Source: Massariosphaeria phaeospora
Lineage: Eukaryota; Ascomycota; Dothideomycetes; Pleosporales
Direction of reading: 5' to 3'
Assembly: GCA_011032825.1 (NCBI GenBank)
Contig: JAADJZ010000005.1
Span: 2,051,001-2,115,000 of the forward strand
DNA: 64,000 bases
Below the pieces are notes generated by a model. That model made no database searches. It was not told the DNA's origin and saw only the letters and a list, made by a program, of their open reading frames with translations. Shown one piece after another: positions 33,604 to 45,300 of the stretch. A program made the position numbers and the translations under genes. Positions within the stretch are counted from its first letter, which is position 1, and every line of letters begins with the position of its first letter.

Positions 33604-34711
33604 CTCACAAGCATGCATACAACTTCTCCTCCTGCTACACCCTTCTCACATGCACTTCTCCAAGCACGTCCTTTCTCTATCACCTACCTCTACCCTACCT
33701 ACTAGCTAGCTAGCTACGTAACTAACTACGTCCGTGCACTCGTTCCTAGCATCGTAGAACACGACACAGACGGACTTGTCTCGCGGAGAGAGAGAGAGAG
33801 AGATAGATAGATTGCGCGACACACTGAAACTAACACTAAACCAAACCAGCACACATTCACACACACACCCCTCTATACTTACCAGCCCATAACCCAACCA
33901 CCCACCTACCTTCGTGGTGGCAACGAGGGAGTACCACACCCATCCCATTCCCTGCCATCGCATCCCATCGCCTCATAGCGGGAAGGGGCAGGCCGCAGGC
34001 GTGATTCGATCGCGGGTCTGTGGATCGATCACGGAGAGAGAGGCTTATGAGACGTAAGGAATAGGTGAGCTGGGGAGATGGGGAGAGGGCGTGTGGCCAG
34101 CCATGTGGACGGAAACGTCAGGAAAGGCGACCGCGTGAGTGATTAAGAAGCGCATAGTGCCACCTCAAAATCTTCCGCGCAGCCGACGAAAGGGCACGCC
34201 TCGAGACACGTAACGCCGTAAACGGGGCCAACATCCACGCCCGCATCCGCCAATTCCGCCAAGCATCCAAACAGGCGAATCGCGATTCCGTGACTAAACA
34301 AGAAAAAGACCTTTCATTAGGACCTGCGCCCATAATTCTACCTCTCTCTCTCTGTCTCTCTCTTTCCTCTAAGCCATCCATCCCACTAAGGCCCATCTTC
34401 AACTGAACTTCCCGGATATCATCTAACTCTTGCCCAACAAACGGTAACCCTAGAACGCCTGCCAATGCCCCTAGACAAATATGCGCAGAAACCAAACATG
34501 CAATCCCAAAATGTTTAGTAGAAGAATTCAATGGGCGTATTCGTGCCATCACGGCAGGACTCTAATCGAATGCAGTTAACGGCTGTCGACGGAAAGGAAA
34601 TGGATGGGAGGCCAGTGGAGGGAGATACGAAGTAGGAAGGCGATCGAAGAAGAACGTTGGGCGATGTGTGCGGATGGTGGTGGTGGTGGTGGTGGAATGT
34701 CGTTGCGGGGG

Positions 34712-37575
34712 TTATTTCTCACTCTCCTCTAGCTCCTTGATGTACTTGACGAAGGCCTTCTTGTGCACCTGCAGTCCCAATTAGCACAATGCAAGTTATC
34801 TCAAATCTAGGCGGTGACGACGACTTACAAGACCGGCAAACTGCCCATCACGGTGCACACACATGTATCGCAAGCCCAGCTTGACGAAGCACTCATACAC
34901 CAGATCCATCGGCGAATGCACGTCGAGCGACACCGGCGCCGGATCAATGTAAGGCGTAAAGTCCGTCGGATCCTCTCCCTGCTCGTCGCCATTCTCGTCT
35001 GGGATGTCGCGACCCGCAGCCCAGTCCACCTGCGGTGACATCAGACACAGCGTGCGCTCCTCGTTTTCCAGCTTGTCGAGCGCAAATTCGAGATCAGGAG
35101 CAGGGATGAGGCCGACCAGGACGCCGTTCTTGAGGATCGGAAGACCGCCGTCGATCTCGCCGGCCATGTGCAAGAACTGCTGCTTGACGCGGAGCTCGGT
35201 CGCCGGAATGAAGTTGTTGGTCGAGATGTCGATGACGCGTTCCTTGCGGAGTCGTGGGGTGATGTCCCCGAGTTCAGAGGTAAAGATGGGCCGGACTTTG
35301 TTGTCAAGGAAGGGGTAGGAGTTCATGTCTGTGAGGAGATCGTAGATACTGAGTGGCTCGAGGGCGTCGGCCGTCCACTTTGCGACGAGGATGCCAAGGG
35401 AAAATGGCAAGACATGATCTAAGCTTCCTGTGAGTTCGAAGAGAATGACAGCGAGGGTGACCGTTAGTCGCGTTACACCTGTCATGGTAGCGCCGGCTGC
35501 AACCATGGCGTATACGCCAGGAACGACGCACGAGCCGGGTGTTCCGGTGGGGTCGCAGTCGCCGAAGAGACCCGATCCTGCAAAGCGAAGCGCAAAAAGC
35601 TGGACAAGGTGACCGACCATGCGTCCTGCTAGACCGCCGACAACCATGGACGGGACGTAGATGCCAGCTGGAACCTTGATACCAAACGTGATGACAGTGA
35701 GGCCCGCTTTGATAACGAAAGCCACAAACAGGACCCAAAGAACAGACGGTATGTGCTCCCTTGTTGGACATAGACTGTCCCCGCTGTCGGAAAAGGTGTC
35801 GCAGGGACTAGCCAGCTCAAACAAGAGCTCCGTCACGGGAAGCTTGGTGTATCTGTTCCAAAAACTGAGAACGCCAGTAAGGAGTGCCACCAGGAAGACC
35901 TCTAGAAGTGGGTACTTTTTGATGATCGATATGCGGCGGAACGTGCGAGCCCAAATGCGACACGCTTTGATGAAGAGAGCGCCAAGAACACCGCCCAAGG
36001 CGCCTGTAAAGATGAATGCGATGAGTTCGAAAAACTTCCAGTCTACCAGGTACCGGACTTCGAAGAGCACGATTTTGTTGGTTCCATACGGATTGAGAAA
36101 CTTCAAAGACAACGCGGCAGCCTGAGGAGGATTAGCAGAGAACATGAGGCGCGTACTAAACTTACAATGCAGCAGAAGAAAGTTCTAAAGAGAGTCTTTG
36201 GCGGAAAATAGTAGCTGACTTCTTCCAGACTGAATAACACACCGCCGATGGGAGCACCGAATGCCACAGCAACCCCACTTGCGGCGCTTGCACTGAGAAC
36301 TTCCCTACGCTTTCCATCATTCTTGCTGTACTTGGAGAAAAGACGGCAAGCAATGTTCCCAATGCAGGTTGCAATATGGACGTAGGGGCCCTCTTTGCCG
36401 AGACTGAGACCGGAGGCGACACTTAAGACCAGACCTAGCGTCTTGATGACCAAGGTGCGCAGGCCGAGGTAGCCGTGCAGCACGAAGCCGCTGAGGATGA
36501 CTTTGACTTCGGCTACACCACTGCCGGCAGCGGAGTAGTAGACCATGGGCGGGCGCAGCTGGGACTCCTGGAAGTGGGTCTCGGGGCTTATATCACGCTT
36601 CCTGCCCTCGCCGTCGCGTCCGTGGTGGTCCGCCGCCAGGTTCTCGTCCAGTGTCGTGAGCGAGATGGCGGAGGGGATGACGGTCTTGGTTGCCATGGTC
36701 AGCACGCACGACGCCATGGACAGAGCAACGACGGAGAACACAAAGGCAGCAAACTGGGTGCTCTGCACGTCGAGGCGGTCGGACCGGATCACCTTGGACC
36801 AGTGCAGCCATCCGTCACAGACCGACGCTCCGTCGCAGCACCGCTTCCTGTTCAGGTACCACGCCTTGGTGCAGTAGCCCGACTTCAGATCGAACAGCGT
36901 GCTCTCGGTGATGTTCACAAAGTAGGCGAGGATGGCGGTGAGGATGCCGATGATGGCGACCAGAATCCAGCCCTGGGCGCCATCGAACCAGGCCGCGAGC
37001 CTGCCACGGAGGTCTTTGCGGCTGCGGAGCGCCTTGACGCGGTAGGCGTCGGCGATGCTGTCGTGCACCCAGTCCGTCGACGTGAACTGGTCGTACCACA
37101 CGCGGTCGTCCTGCCAGAACGAGTTGTGTATGCTGTTCTCCAGCGCCTGCCGGCCGTCGCCCAGCGCATTCACCAGCCGCTGGCTGAAGGTCCGACTGAC
37201 AGAGCCGGCGCGGCTATGGCGCAGGCGCGCGTTGCTGGCATGGCGGACAGTGTGCGGACGGCCCGGCGTGCCTGGTGCTGTGGCCGGCACGCTCTGGTAT
37301 GACCGCGTGCGAGGCCCAGCCCCGAGCAGACTCGAGCGCTCCGTGGCTCCGTGGAGTCGGGTGAGGTCGGCCTCGGAGGCGCGCGCCTGCCTCAGTCGGC
37401 GGAAGTTCAGGTTGGGCGACGTGGGCGTGGTGCTGCTGTACGTGTCGGTCCGCTCGTGGTGGTCGTCCAGGCTGTCGTCGTAGCCCTCTTCGTAGCCCCC
37501 GTCGTAGCCAGCGTAGCCGCCGTCGTCCTGCTGGTCGACGCTGCGGTAGGAGCGTGCCGAGATGGATTTCGGCAT
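34712..37575 (-). CDS. CLC-family chloride transporter (ClcA/Gef1 type)
   Basis: Exons 37575-36166, 36121-34829 and 34768-34712 give about 919 residues. The last 18 codons (VHKKAFVKYIKELEESEK) are on their own exon, completing CBS domain 2. The long cytosolic N-terminus is Ser/Asp-rich. The transport core shows GSGVAEVK in the selectivity-filter position, GKEGPYVH with the gating glutamate typical of CLC exchangers, and PAGIYVPSMVVGGLAG. Two CBS-like regions follow near the C-terminus. Fungal homologues act in Golgi, vacuole or plasma membrane and couple chloride to proton movement, supporting luminal acidification and copper loading. The filter residue that is Pro or Ser in well-studied CLCs is Ala here, so anion preference is not predicted. 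It is divergent from the IAH1-like gene. Confidence 0.93.
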
Positions 37576-38327
37576 GGTGCATGCACGTTGGGACCGTGGA
37601 TGGAGCTGCGGGAGCGCGTGGGTATTAGTAAAGGGAAGCCAGAGACATGGCGCACGCGCTGGCAGCGGGCCGGGTCACCTGGAGGCTGAGGGCGTTTCTG
37701 GTGTAGGTGTCACGTCTAGTGTACGTGTGGCTCATCCCCCCACCATCCTGTGAGGTCGGCCTTGGAAGTGCACGTACCGGTTAGACGTACATTGGAATCT
37801 TGGATTACATGGCCTGAAAGCGCGGCAGCGCAGCGGACAACAGGCCGGTGTCAGGCGCCCACCAGGAGCAAGGGCGGACAGGAGCAGCGAGGCCGCCAAA
37901 CAAAGAGCGAGCCGTAGCGACAGTCGACACAGCGGTGCCGGGCAGTTGTGGGCATTCACAGCCAAGAGAGGGCCCAGCCGTGGTGCGCGTGATCACATTA
38001 TTGTGCGGTGCATTCATGCCTCAGGGTCCAGCAGGCCGCTAGTCTGTTTCCGGCTGGCTCCTTGGCAGGCCCTCTCCAATCACGGCCACGTCCCATCAAC
38101 CACCGCTCTGCATCTGCTCCACCAAGTGAGCTGTTGTGCTGTTTGTGGTTTACGTAGAGCGCTCTCATCACAATCCAGCTCTGGAGTTGTTACGTGGCAG
38201 TGCTCTCTCAAAATCTAGCCACCGGGCCGACGTTGCTAATAATATCCCCTCTCATTCCTTCTATAGTTGTGGTTATCGCACCATCTTCGACACTTCTGAC
38301 CCCGCCGGTTCCTGCCATTCTTCTGCC
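37576..38327. promoter_or_regulatory. Divergent promoter region, CLC / IAH1-like
   Basis: 752 nt between two divergent starts, GC-rich near the CLC gene and more mixed near the esterase gene. No TATA box assigned and no gene seen. Confidence 0.5.
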
Positions 38328-39434
38328 ATGGTGAGTAGAGCTGGTGGGAGCACGCCCTAGGAGTACTGCTAAGTACTGTCGCTAGCCTGCATCCTACGAC
38401 CAATTCTTCCTGTTTGGGGACTCTATCACGCAGGACTCCTTTCGCCAGCAGCGCGGCTTCGGCTTCTCGGCAGCTCTCCAGGATGGTCAGTACCTCTTCT
38501 ACCTTCTGCGTTACCAGTTTTCCCTGTGTGAGCGGTTATCTACCCCCTCGTTCTCTCTCTTTAGCCCATCTTCTAATTCTTCGAAGCGTACATTCGACGT
38601 CTTGATGTAGTCAATCGAGGGCTCAGGTACTCCTGCCACACTTATCATTATGCAAGACCACCACTTATATTTAGACAGTGGCTACAACAGCAGACAGGGC
38701 TTGAAAGTGCTGCCCAAGATATTTCCGTCGCCGGACCAAGCTCGCGTTCGATTCTTGGTACGCAATGGCTATTCCCTTAAACAACGGTGTCTTTGCTGGG
38801 GTTGAGGATTGACGAAGACAGGTTGTCTTCTTCGGCGCCAACGATGCAGCTCTTCCTGCAGCGGTGAATAACCAGCACATCCCGCTTCCGGAGTACAAAC
38901 AGAACCTGGAGAAGATCATCACTCACCCGCTTGTCGTTGCACACAAGCCCCGCATTATCCTAGTGGCCGCGCCTCCGATCAACGAGCATCTCCAATGGCT
39001 CAGCGACCAGGCACGTGGCGCCAGAGAACTGTCACGGGTGGCCGCTCGAACCAAGAGCTATGCAGATGCGGCTGTCGGAGTCGGCCAGAAGCTCAACGTG
39101 CCAGTAGTCAATCTCTGGAAAGCCTTCATGTCGAAGACCAACTTCAACGCTGATGTGTGGAAGACTGGCGATGCTCTTCCTGGCTCAAAAGACCTGGCGC
39201 AGGACGAGGCGCTGGTCAAGATGATGTATGATGGTATGGCGTCTTTGGGCTAGAATCACTGTTTATGCGTGCTGATAGCCCGCAGGTCTTCATTTCGCCC
39301 CTGCAGGGTATGAAGTGATGTTCGAGGAGTTGATGAACGTCATCACGCAAAAGTGGCCGGACCAAGTACCAGAAAAGCTGCCCATGGTCCTCCCGGCTTG
39401 GAACGATGCGACTGCGTGGGAAAGCTTCGAGTAA
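38328..39434 (+). CDS. IAH1-type GDSL/SGNH esterase
   Basis: Six exons: 38328-38330 (ATG only), 38386-38485, 38587-38626, 38679-38757, 38822-39233 and 39286-39434, about 260 residues. The 40-nt third exon encodes AYIRRLDVVNRGLSG, a conserved part of the family that a simple frame scan misses. SGNH blocks are present: FGDSIT (Ser14), the NRGLSGYN glycine block, GAND and the C-terminal DGLH Asp/His pair. The homologue in yeast, Iah1, hydrolyses isoamyl acetate and other short esters in the cytosol; the same is likely here. The start codon is directly followed by a GTGAGT donor, so the first exon is unusually small (any 5' UTR aside). Confidence 0.9.
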
Positions 39435-40349
39435 CTGTGACGCTATAGCAAGGAGGTGGTTATTACGATCTCAGATCTGGTATTTTCTGATCATGTATAT
39501 AGAAGCTCGTCCCCAAACATAGAACGCGAGAGACGTCCATGAATTTACTCAGTCGAATATGTACATGTGGAGTACCGAGGGGATAATTTAGTGCGACATG
39601 CTGAACCAGCCACTGATGATACCTAGGTAGGTCTGGACTGAAGCATGCTTGGGCAGGTGCTATTGTATCTGCTTTCGTTGTGGTGGTTGTTACGCACCCC
39701 ACCCACCCGGGGTAAGGGTTTATGTCCGGTGCACGCTAGCCTTTTGGTGGCGTAGGCGCCGCGCCGCAACCTCAGACCTCGCCTGCAGGTGGCAGTCAAT
39801 ACACACATCCCACACGCCGTTGCTCTACTTCGAAAGCGACTCTCCTTCCAGCCCTTCGAGCCCGTCGCACCTGCTAGCAGATTGGCCTACCGGAGTCCTC
39901 CACCGCCATTCCACAGGCAGCCGTCCGGCTGAGTTCTCCCTACACTCCATTCTGCGCCCGTTTCCTCCCCACCAAACAGCCTCCGCCGCGACATCCTCCT
40001 TTGCACACAGGCACCGTCGCCCTAGCCTTCTGTATCGCCACTTGTAGCGTACCCTCTGTTTACTCCCAGCATCCAGATCCAAGCCAAACTCACTATAGCA
40101 GCGCCCTTGCTCACAACGTTAGTGTCCACCCCGCTACACACCGACTACCTATCGCCGACCCACGTATAACCGTCGTCGAGATCACGCCGCGCCATCTCTA
40201 TATACCAGAATCAATCGGGAGGGGCATTGAGGATAGTGGCCGGCGCTGCTGTGCGTTTAGCACCCGGTGTCGGGGGTGGGCTTTTAGTGGTGGGCGGGCA
40301 TTGGTGTCGCGGTCGAGTACACGGAACCGGGGATGCTTAACTCTTGGGG
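39435..40349. other. Gene-free spacer
   Basis: 3' flank of the esterase gene and 5' flank of the next gene. Two CT-rich stretches near 39830-40110 may be 5' leader. No protein with recognisable features. Confidence 0.5.
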
Positions 40350-42086
40350 ATGGATCCAGAGAGTGTTGCCTTCCAGCCCCGTGAAGACTTCTGGCGCTTC
40401 CAAAGCGAAATGCTGCGTGTCCAGCAGAATCAAGTCGATCTAACCGACCGTGTCGCCCGACTAGAACGGAAACACGACGACGACTCGCGCCTGAAGAACG
40501 TATGGGGCACATCTTCCCCGTTCCCCTCCGTCTTGGGCGGGACCCCTCAGCAAGGTGCGCAGATTGCGCAAATACTACAGACTTCTAGTTGACCTGGTTT
40601 AGTTCCTCTGCAGCAGCCCACCGCGGAACACTTTTCCAACTTTGACGAGCACTCCAGTAACCTCATTGGCAACCTGCAACTTGATGCGGACGAAGAGCCT
40701 CGCCGTCTTGGCACCACCTCGCGCGCCAACAGTGTCCGCTTCGATGAGACCGCCAACCATGGCCATTGGGCGCACGCCTCCCGATCATCTCTAGATCTGA
40801 TACCCCGCACGGGCAGTGGCATGGGTGGAATCTCCCTGAGCGAGCGTAGTTATTCACACAAATCCGATGGCCGACAAAGCTCAGCTGGCCACTCGGCGAC
40901 ATCCGGACGGGCCAACAGTCTTACCGGCTTTGGGCCTCACGCGCTTGTCGAACCCCCTGGTTTGGCACCCGGCCTGTTCATCCTCGGATCCGTCCCTGCC
41001 ATCATCCGTTGCTGGTTGAGCACCAATTTCAAGCATGACACGCTTCTGTATGCTGCCGTCTGCAGCGGTTCGTATACCTCTTACCTAGACCTGCGACTCA
41101 TCAAGCGTCTGGGTTTCGAGGATGAGATTATGAAATCTGCCGATAACACCCGCAAGCTGAAATTACCAGTCTACCTACCCGAGGCGATTCTAGTATCTAT
41201 GTCGTCTCGCTCCAATAGCCCAGCTCCACAGCTCCCCTGCCTGAGCATTGATTTCACTGTTGTAGAGAACCCTGAGCAGGACTCAAAGGCCATTCAGATC
41301 TTTCTGGGAAGCGACATGCTGAGGTCTCGCAATGCCGACATTCTGCTCTCCTCTAACCAACTCGTGTTATATGATGACGATAGAAACAAATTACAGATTC
41401 CCCTGGTACGGCCGGAAGATGACCGTACTTTCAAGTCGCTGTTCGTCACCAGTGGCTCCATGAATTCTGCGGTCTCGCAAAACGTGGATGAGCAACCAGT
41501 GGATGACGGATCAGCTACGGTGGAGCAGCTACCGATCGGTTCTCAAGTGAACGGCAATGGGCGCACGACGAGTATCGACGACGGCGGGTCGTTGGGTCTC
41601 CAAAGTATCGGCCAACGCCCTTTTCTCGGGCTTTCCACGAAAGGGTTTGAGACCAAGGACGAGCAGGAGCCGAGTCCCTCTAGTGCGGCTCTGCGATCGG
41701 GTGCTTCGCCGGCTATTTGGAGTAACTGGCGACGTGACACAGATAAATCCGCGTCCATGGACTGGGGTAGCGTGGGCAAACCGCCGAGTTCCACGTACCA
41801 GCGACGAGATACCGGCATCAAAGTGCTGAAGCCTTCGAAACCCGGAAGCCGTGGCGTTTCGGCGTCGGCTTCACAGAGTCCCTCGCCTGCTGCCACTGGC
41901 CAGTCGCGCTTCTTCGACGATGGCAAGCGGAGGACGAGCACCACGGGAGATGACGGGGGCAGTGCACCGCAGCTCAAGAGAGCCGTCTCTGGAGAGAAGG
42001 CAAAGGAGAACGCTAAGCCTCGGTCGGCAAACCCTGTGGGAGGGGCGTCGGCGTTTGCATGGCTGAACAGTGCCGGGTCTAAGTGA
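40350..42086 (+). CDS. Conserved ascomycete protein with retropepsin-like domain lacking the catalytic Asp
   Basis: Exons 40350-40554 and 40603-42086, about 562 residues. An N-terminal helix (DFWRFQSEMLRVQQNQVDL) with a heptad pattern is followed by Ser/Thr-rich sequence. The block from GLFILGSVPAIIRCWLSTNF to LYDDDRNKLQIPLVRPEDD is highly conserved in relatives I know from Pezizomycotina. It looks like a retropepsin-type beta fold: AAVCSGSYTSYLD takes the place of the D-S/T-G loop, and IFLGSDMLRSRNADI resembles the ILG-D-L flap-side motif. The Asp is Cys here, so no protease activity is expected. Homologues are sometimes labelled ubiquitin carboxyl-terminal hydrolase 19, without a visible USP domain. 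The C-terminal 200 residues are disordered. True function unknown. Confidence 0.75.
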
Positions 42087-42325
42087 GGCCGTCGTCGTCG
42101 GGCCTGGCACCCATGGTTTTATTTGGTGCCTGCCTGGTTGGTGTTGCATTGCACGGGTTGGGAGTAGGCAAATGTGTGAAGCCAGACTTGGTGGGCTACG
42201 GCAGAGACACGCGCAGTCTCATAATGCAAATAGGGATCAGCGAGCAATAATTGACCAATTGAAGCAAGCTTTACTATGCTACTCGCTCGTGCCATGGTAG
42301 CGGCGATGGTTGTACTGACTGCCGG

Positions 42326-45300
42326 GTGTGGCTAGATCGCTCGCTTGTCGCGCAAGGCTGGGCTGGAAAACACGGCCGTGCGGGAAACTCTGGACGGACG
42401 ACGTCGACGACAGCTGCAGCCATTCCCTCTGCTTCTCCCCCACCCGACCCCAGTGCCAGTGCCCGCCCCACGACGCCCCTCCCCCCCAGCCGCCGCAGTG
42501 ACCCTCCGCCTGAGCGTCTTGCTGCCTCGACGCGTGCGCAGTCGGCTGTCAGCTCGTGCCGTCACGCGTCTTCACGCAAACCTTCTGCCTGGCCGTGGAG
42601 CTCGCCCGGCTCCAACGGTAGGCCCCCCAGCGTCACGACGGCCTCCACCAAGAAGCGCAGGATCGATCTGTCCGCCAGCCTCCGCGGAGATTCACCAGAC
42701 CACAGCGGTGCCGCGCATTCACCGCAGGCGGGCGGCGGGATAAAATCGCCGCGCTCCTCCCCGCCCCTCGCTCCCGCAAGCACTCGCGCCTCTGCCTCCC
42801 CGCCGCGCTACCTACCACCACACATGCACGACGAAGTCTTCGAAGCAACCCAGGACGCCGGGGCTGTGGCCAAGGAGCTTACGGCCTCTGCGGCTAGCTC
42901 CCCCAGCGAGGCGTATGCAAACATGACGCTGGACAGCCGCGAGTCGACTGCGACAGCCTCAGACCGCACACGCCCGATGGCACACCCCGAGCAGCCGTCC
43001 CGGCCGCCGCCCAGATCGTCGTCCCCTGCAAAGCGGCTCCATTCCGACATGGACGATGCTGGCAATCCGCCCATGGACCTCGACGCCCAAGGCTCTTCCA
43101 CCACCCGCCGCGGCAGTGGGCAGTCCAGTCCCCGGCCGACGAAGCTGCTCCCCACCAGTCTCCGAGCCACTTCAGTCGACATGCCAGATGCTTCCGATTC
43201 GAATGGCGGACTAGCTGTTCCAACGGCCGACTTTCCTAGCCTCGATGAGCAGGTACGACGGGTCATGGCCCTTCACGACCAGCCGCTATCGGACCGCCAG
43301 GAGGGCTACGTCGTATCGGAGAAGTGGCTCGCACGCGTCTTCGCACGTACGACCGAGAACCGCAACAGCCCAGAGCAGTTCGACAAGTCGGCGACCGAGG
43401 GCGAGATTGGTCCTGTAGACAACTCTGATCTTGTCGACCGTGGTGAGTTTTCTTTGACGGACACATCCCCGCGTGCTAGTGTTGACTCGTTATTAGCCAC
43501 AACCAATGAGGAGTTATCCGACCAGAACGGCGACGACTTCATAGCTCTGCGGCCAGGTCTAGTCATCAACCAAGATTTCGAGGTTTTGCCCGCCGAAGCC
43601 TGGGAGCTGATTATTAGCTGGTACGGTGTGAAACAAGACAGCCCCGCCATACGGCGATACGTTCACAATACCGCTCTGGATTCCACTTCTGAGAACCTCA
43701 TCTACGAAACATATCCTCCCATCTTTACCATTCGTAGAGTCAATGAGACAGGCACCATGGGCAAAAGGGCATTCGAGGCCCCCAGGCGGAGCCCCAGGCT
43801 GGTCGCAAGCCGCGCTGACAGCTACATGGGATTCCTCAAAGCCGCCAAAGTGGCCGCGGGTATCGATTTAGAAACAAAGGTCCGCGTGTGGAGAGTTCTA
43901 AACGTGGCCACGACCACCGATGTCGCGCCCAAGCAGGCCTCCGGGATGCTTACACCTGATTCTTCCCCTCGAAATAACTCGCCAGACACTACAACAACCA
44001 TTCAGCGACCTAATTTGTTCATGGATCCTACCACTTTCAAGAATCTTGCCGAAGGTACTGAGCGCGAGCAAGTCACTGGCAAGGACGAGACTGCCAATGA
44101 GAAGTACAACGGCCACATGAACCTGGCTACGGCGGGTCTCGCAGACGATCAGATTCTAATTCTCGAAGAGCAAAACAAGAAGGGAGAATATATTGTGGGA
44201 GCTGCCAGGGCCGATAAGAGCGACAGTCTGCGACCAAACAACACAACCGCCTCAAAAGCTACCAAAGGGTCACAGAACAGCGGACGGAGCACTCCAGTCT
44301 CGACAGGGCCGATGACGCGAGGCCGGACGCGCAACGGCCGTACACGAGGCATGGTTGGTTTGACCAACCTTGGCAACACCTGCTACATGAACTCGGCTCT
44401 CCAGTGTATCCGTAGCGTCCAGGAGCTTTCAATATATTTCCTGGAGGGAAAATACAAGGCGGAGATAAATGCAGACAACCCCCTAGGACACGGCGGAACT
44501 ATTGCGAAAACGTACGCCAGCTTGCTTGCATCCATATACAGCGAAGACTCCATCTCCGCTTTTGCGCCGAAGGTTTTCAAGACGGCTCTGGGTCGGGCGC
44601 AACCGCTATTCTCGGGCTATGGACAGCAGGATTCACAAGAGTTTCTCAGCTTTTTGGTCGATGCGCTACACGAGGATCTCAACCGGATTATCAAGAAACC
44701 CTACACTGAGAACCCAGAATCCGACGACAAGATTGTTCACGATCCTGCCGCCATCAAGGAATTAGGGGAAAAGTATCGACAAATTCACCACTCTCGTAAT
44801 GACTCCGTTGCCATGGATCTGTTTAGCGGCTTCTACAAGAATACCATGGTTTGTCCCGACTGTGAAAAGGTCAGCATCACCTTTGATCCCTACAGCTTAG
44901 TCACTCTCCAGCTACCAATCGAGCAAACTTGGCAACATTTGCTTCGATTCGTTCCTCTCTACGGCCCAATGTACAATCTTGAGGTGGATATTGACAAGAA
45001 CGCCACCATAAAAAGTCTCAAAGAGTATGTTGGTAAACGGTTCAGTGTCAAGTGGAATCGCATCATGGCATCCGAGGTCTATAACCACAAGTTTTATCGA
45101 GTGCTCGAAGACAGCAAAACGATTGCAGAATGTAACATTGCCCAACGGGACGACATTTTTCTTTACGAGCTGGACAATGTTCCCACTAATTGGCCACCAA
45201 AGAAGAAGAGTCAGAAGTACAGGTCTATGTTGTTCACCAACGCATCGTCCGAGGAAGATATTCCCGCGTCATCCTCACCACTTGGGGACAAGATCGTGGT

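Larger units (their letters stand above)
32008..34711. other. 2.7-kb gene-free, repeat-rich tract
   Basis: Holds a 16-nt direct repeat CCTCATCCCCTTATAA at 32308 and 32371. Further on are a 21-nt tandem repeat, a TATATAAGCCC-like module at 32954-32966, a TCGACACTC/CTGGACGGCT array, (CATA)n and (GA)n/(GATA)n runs near 33787-33813. Frames across it, including 34552-34118 (-), show no conserved motif. Confidence 0.55.

Noticed and set aside
34118..34552. Minus-strand open frame of 144 codons in the 32-34.7 kb tract
   Set aside because: Low-complexity Arg/Glu runs come from a (CT)n stretch; no domain, no splice structure and no promoter signal. Treated as a chance frame.
36590..36605. GGGGCTTATAT match resembling the module family
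   Set aside because: It lies inside the coding exon of the CLC gene and encodes conserved-frame residues; a chance match.
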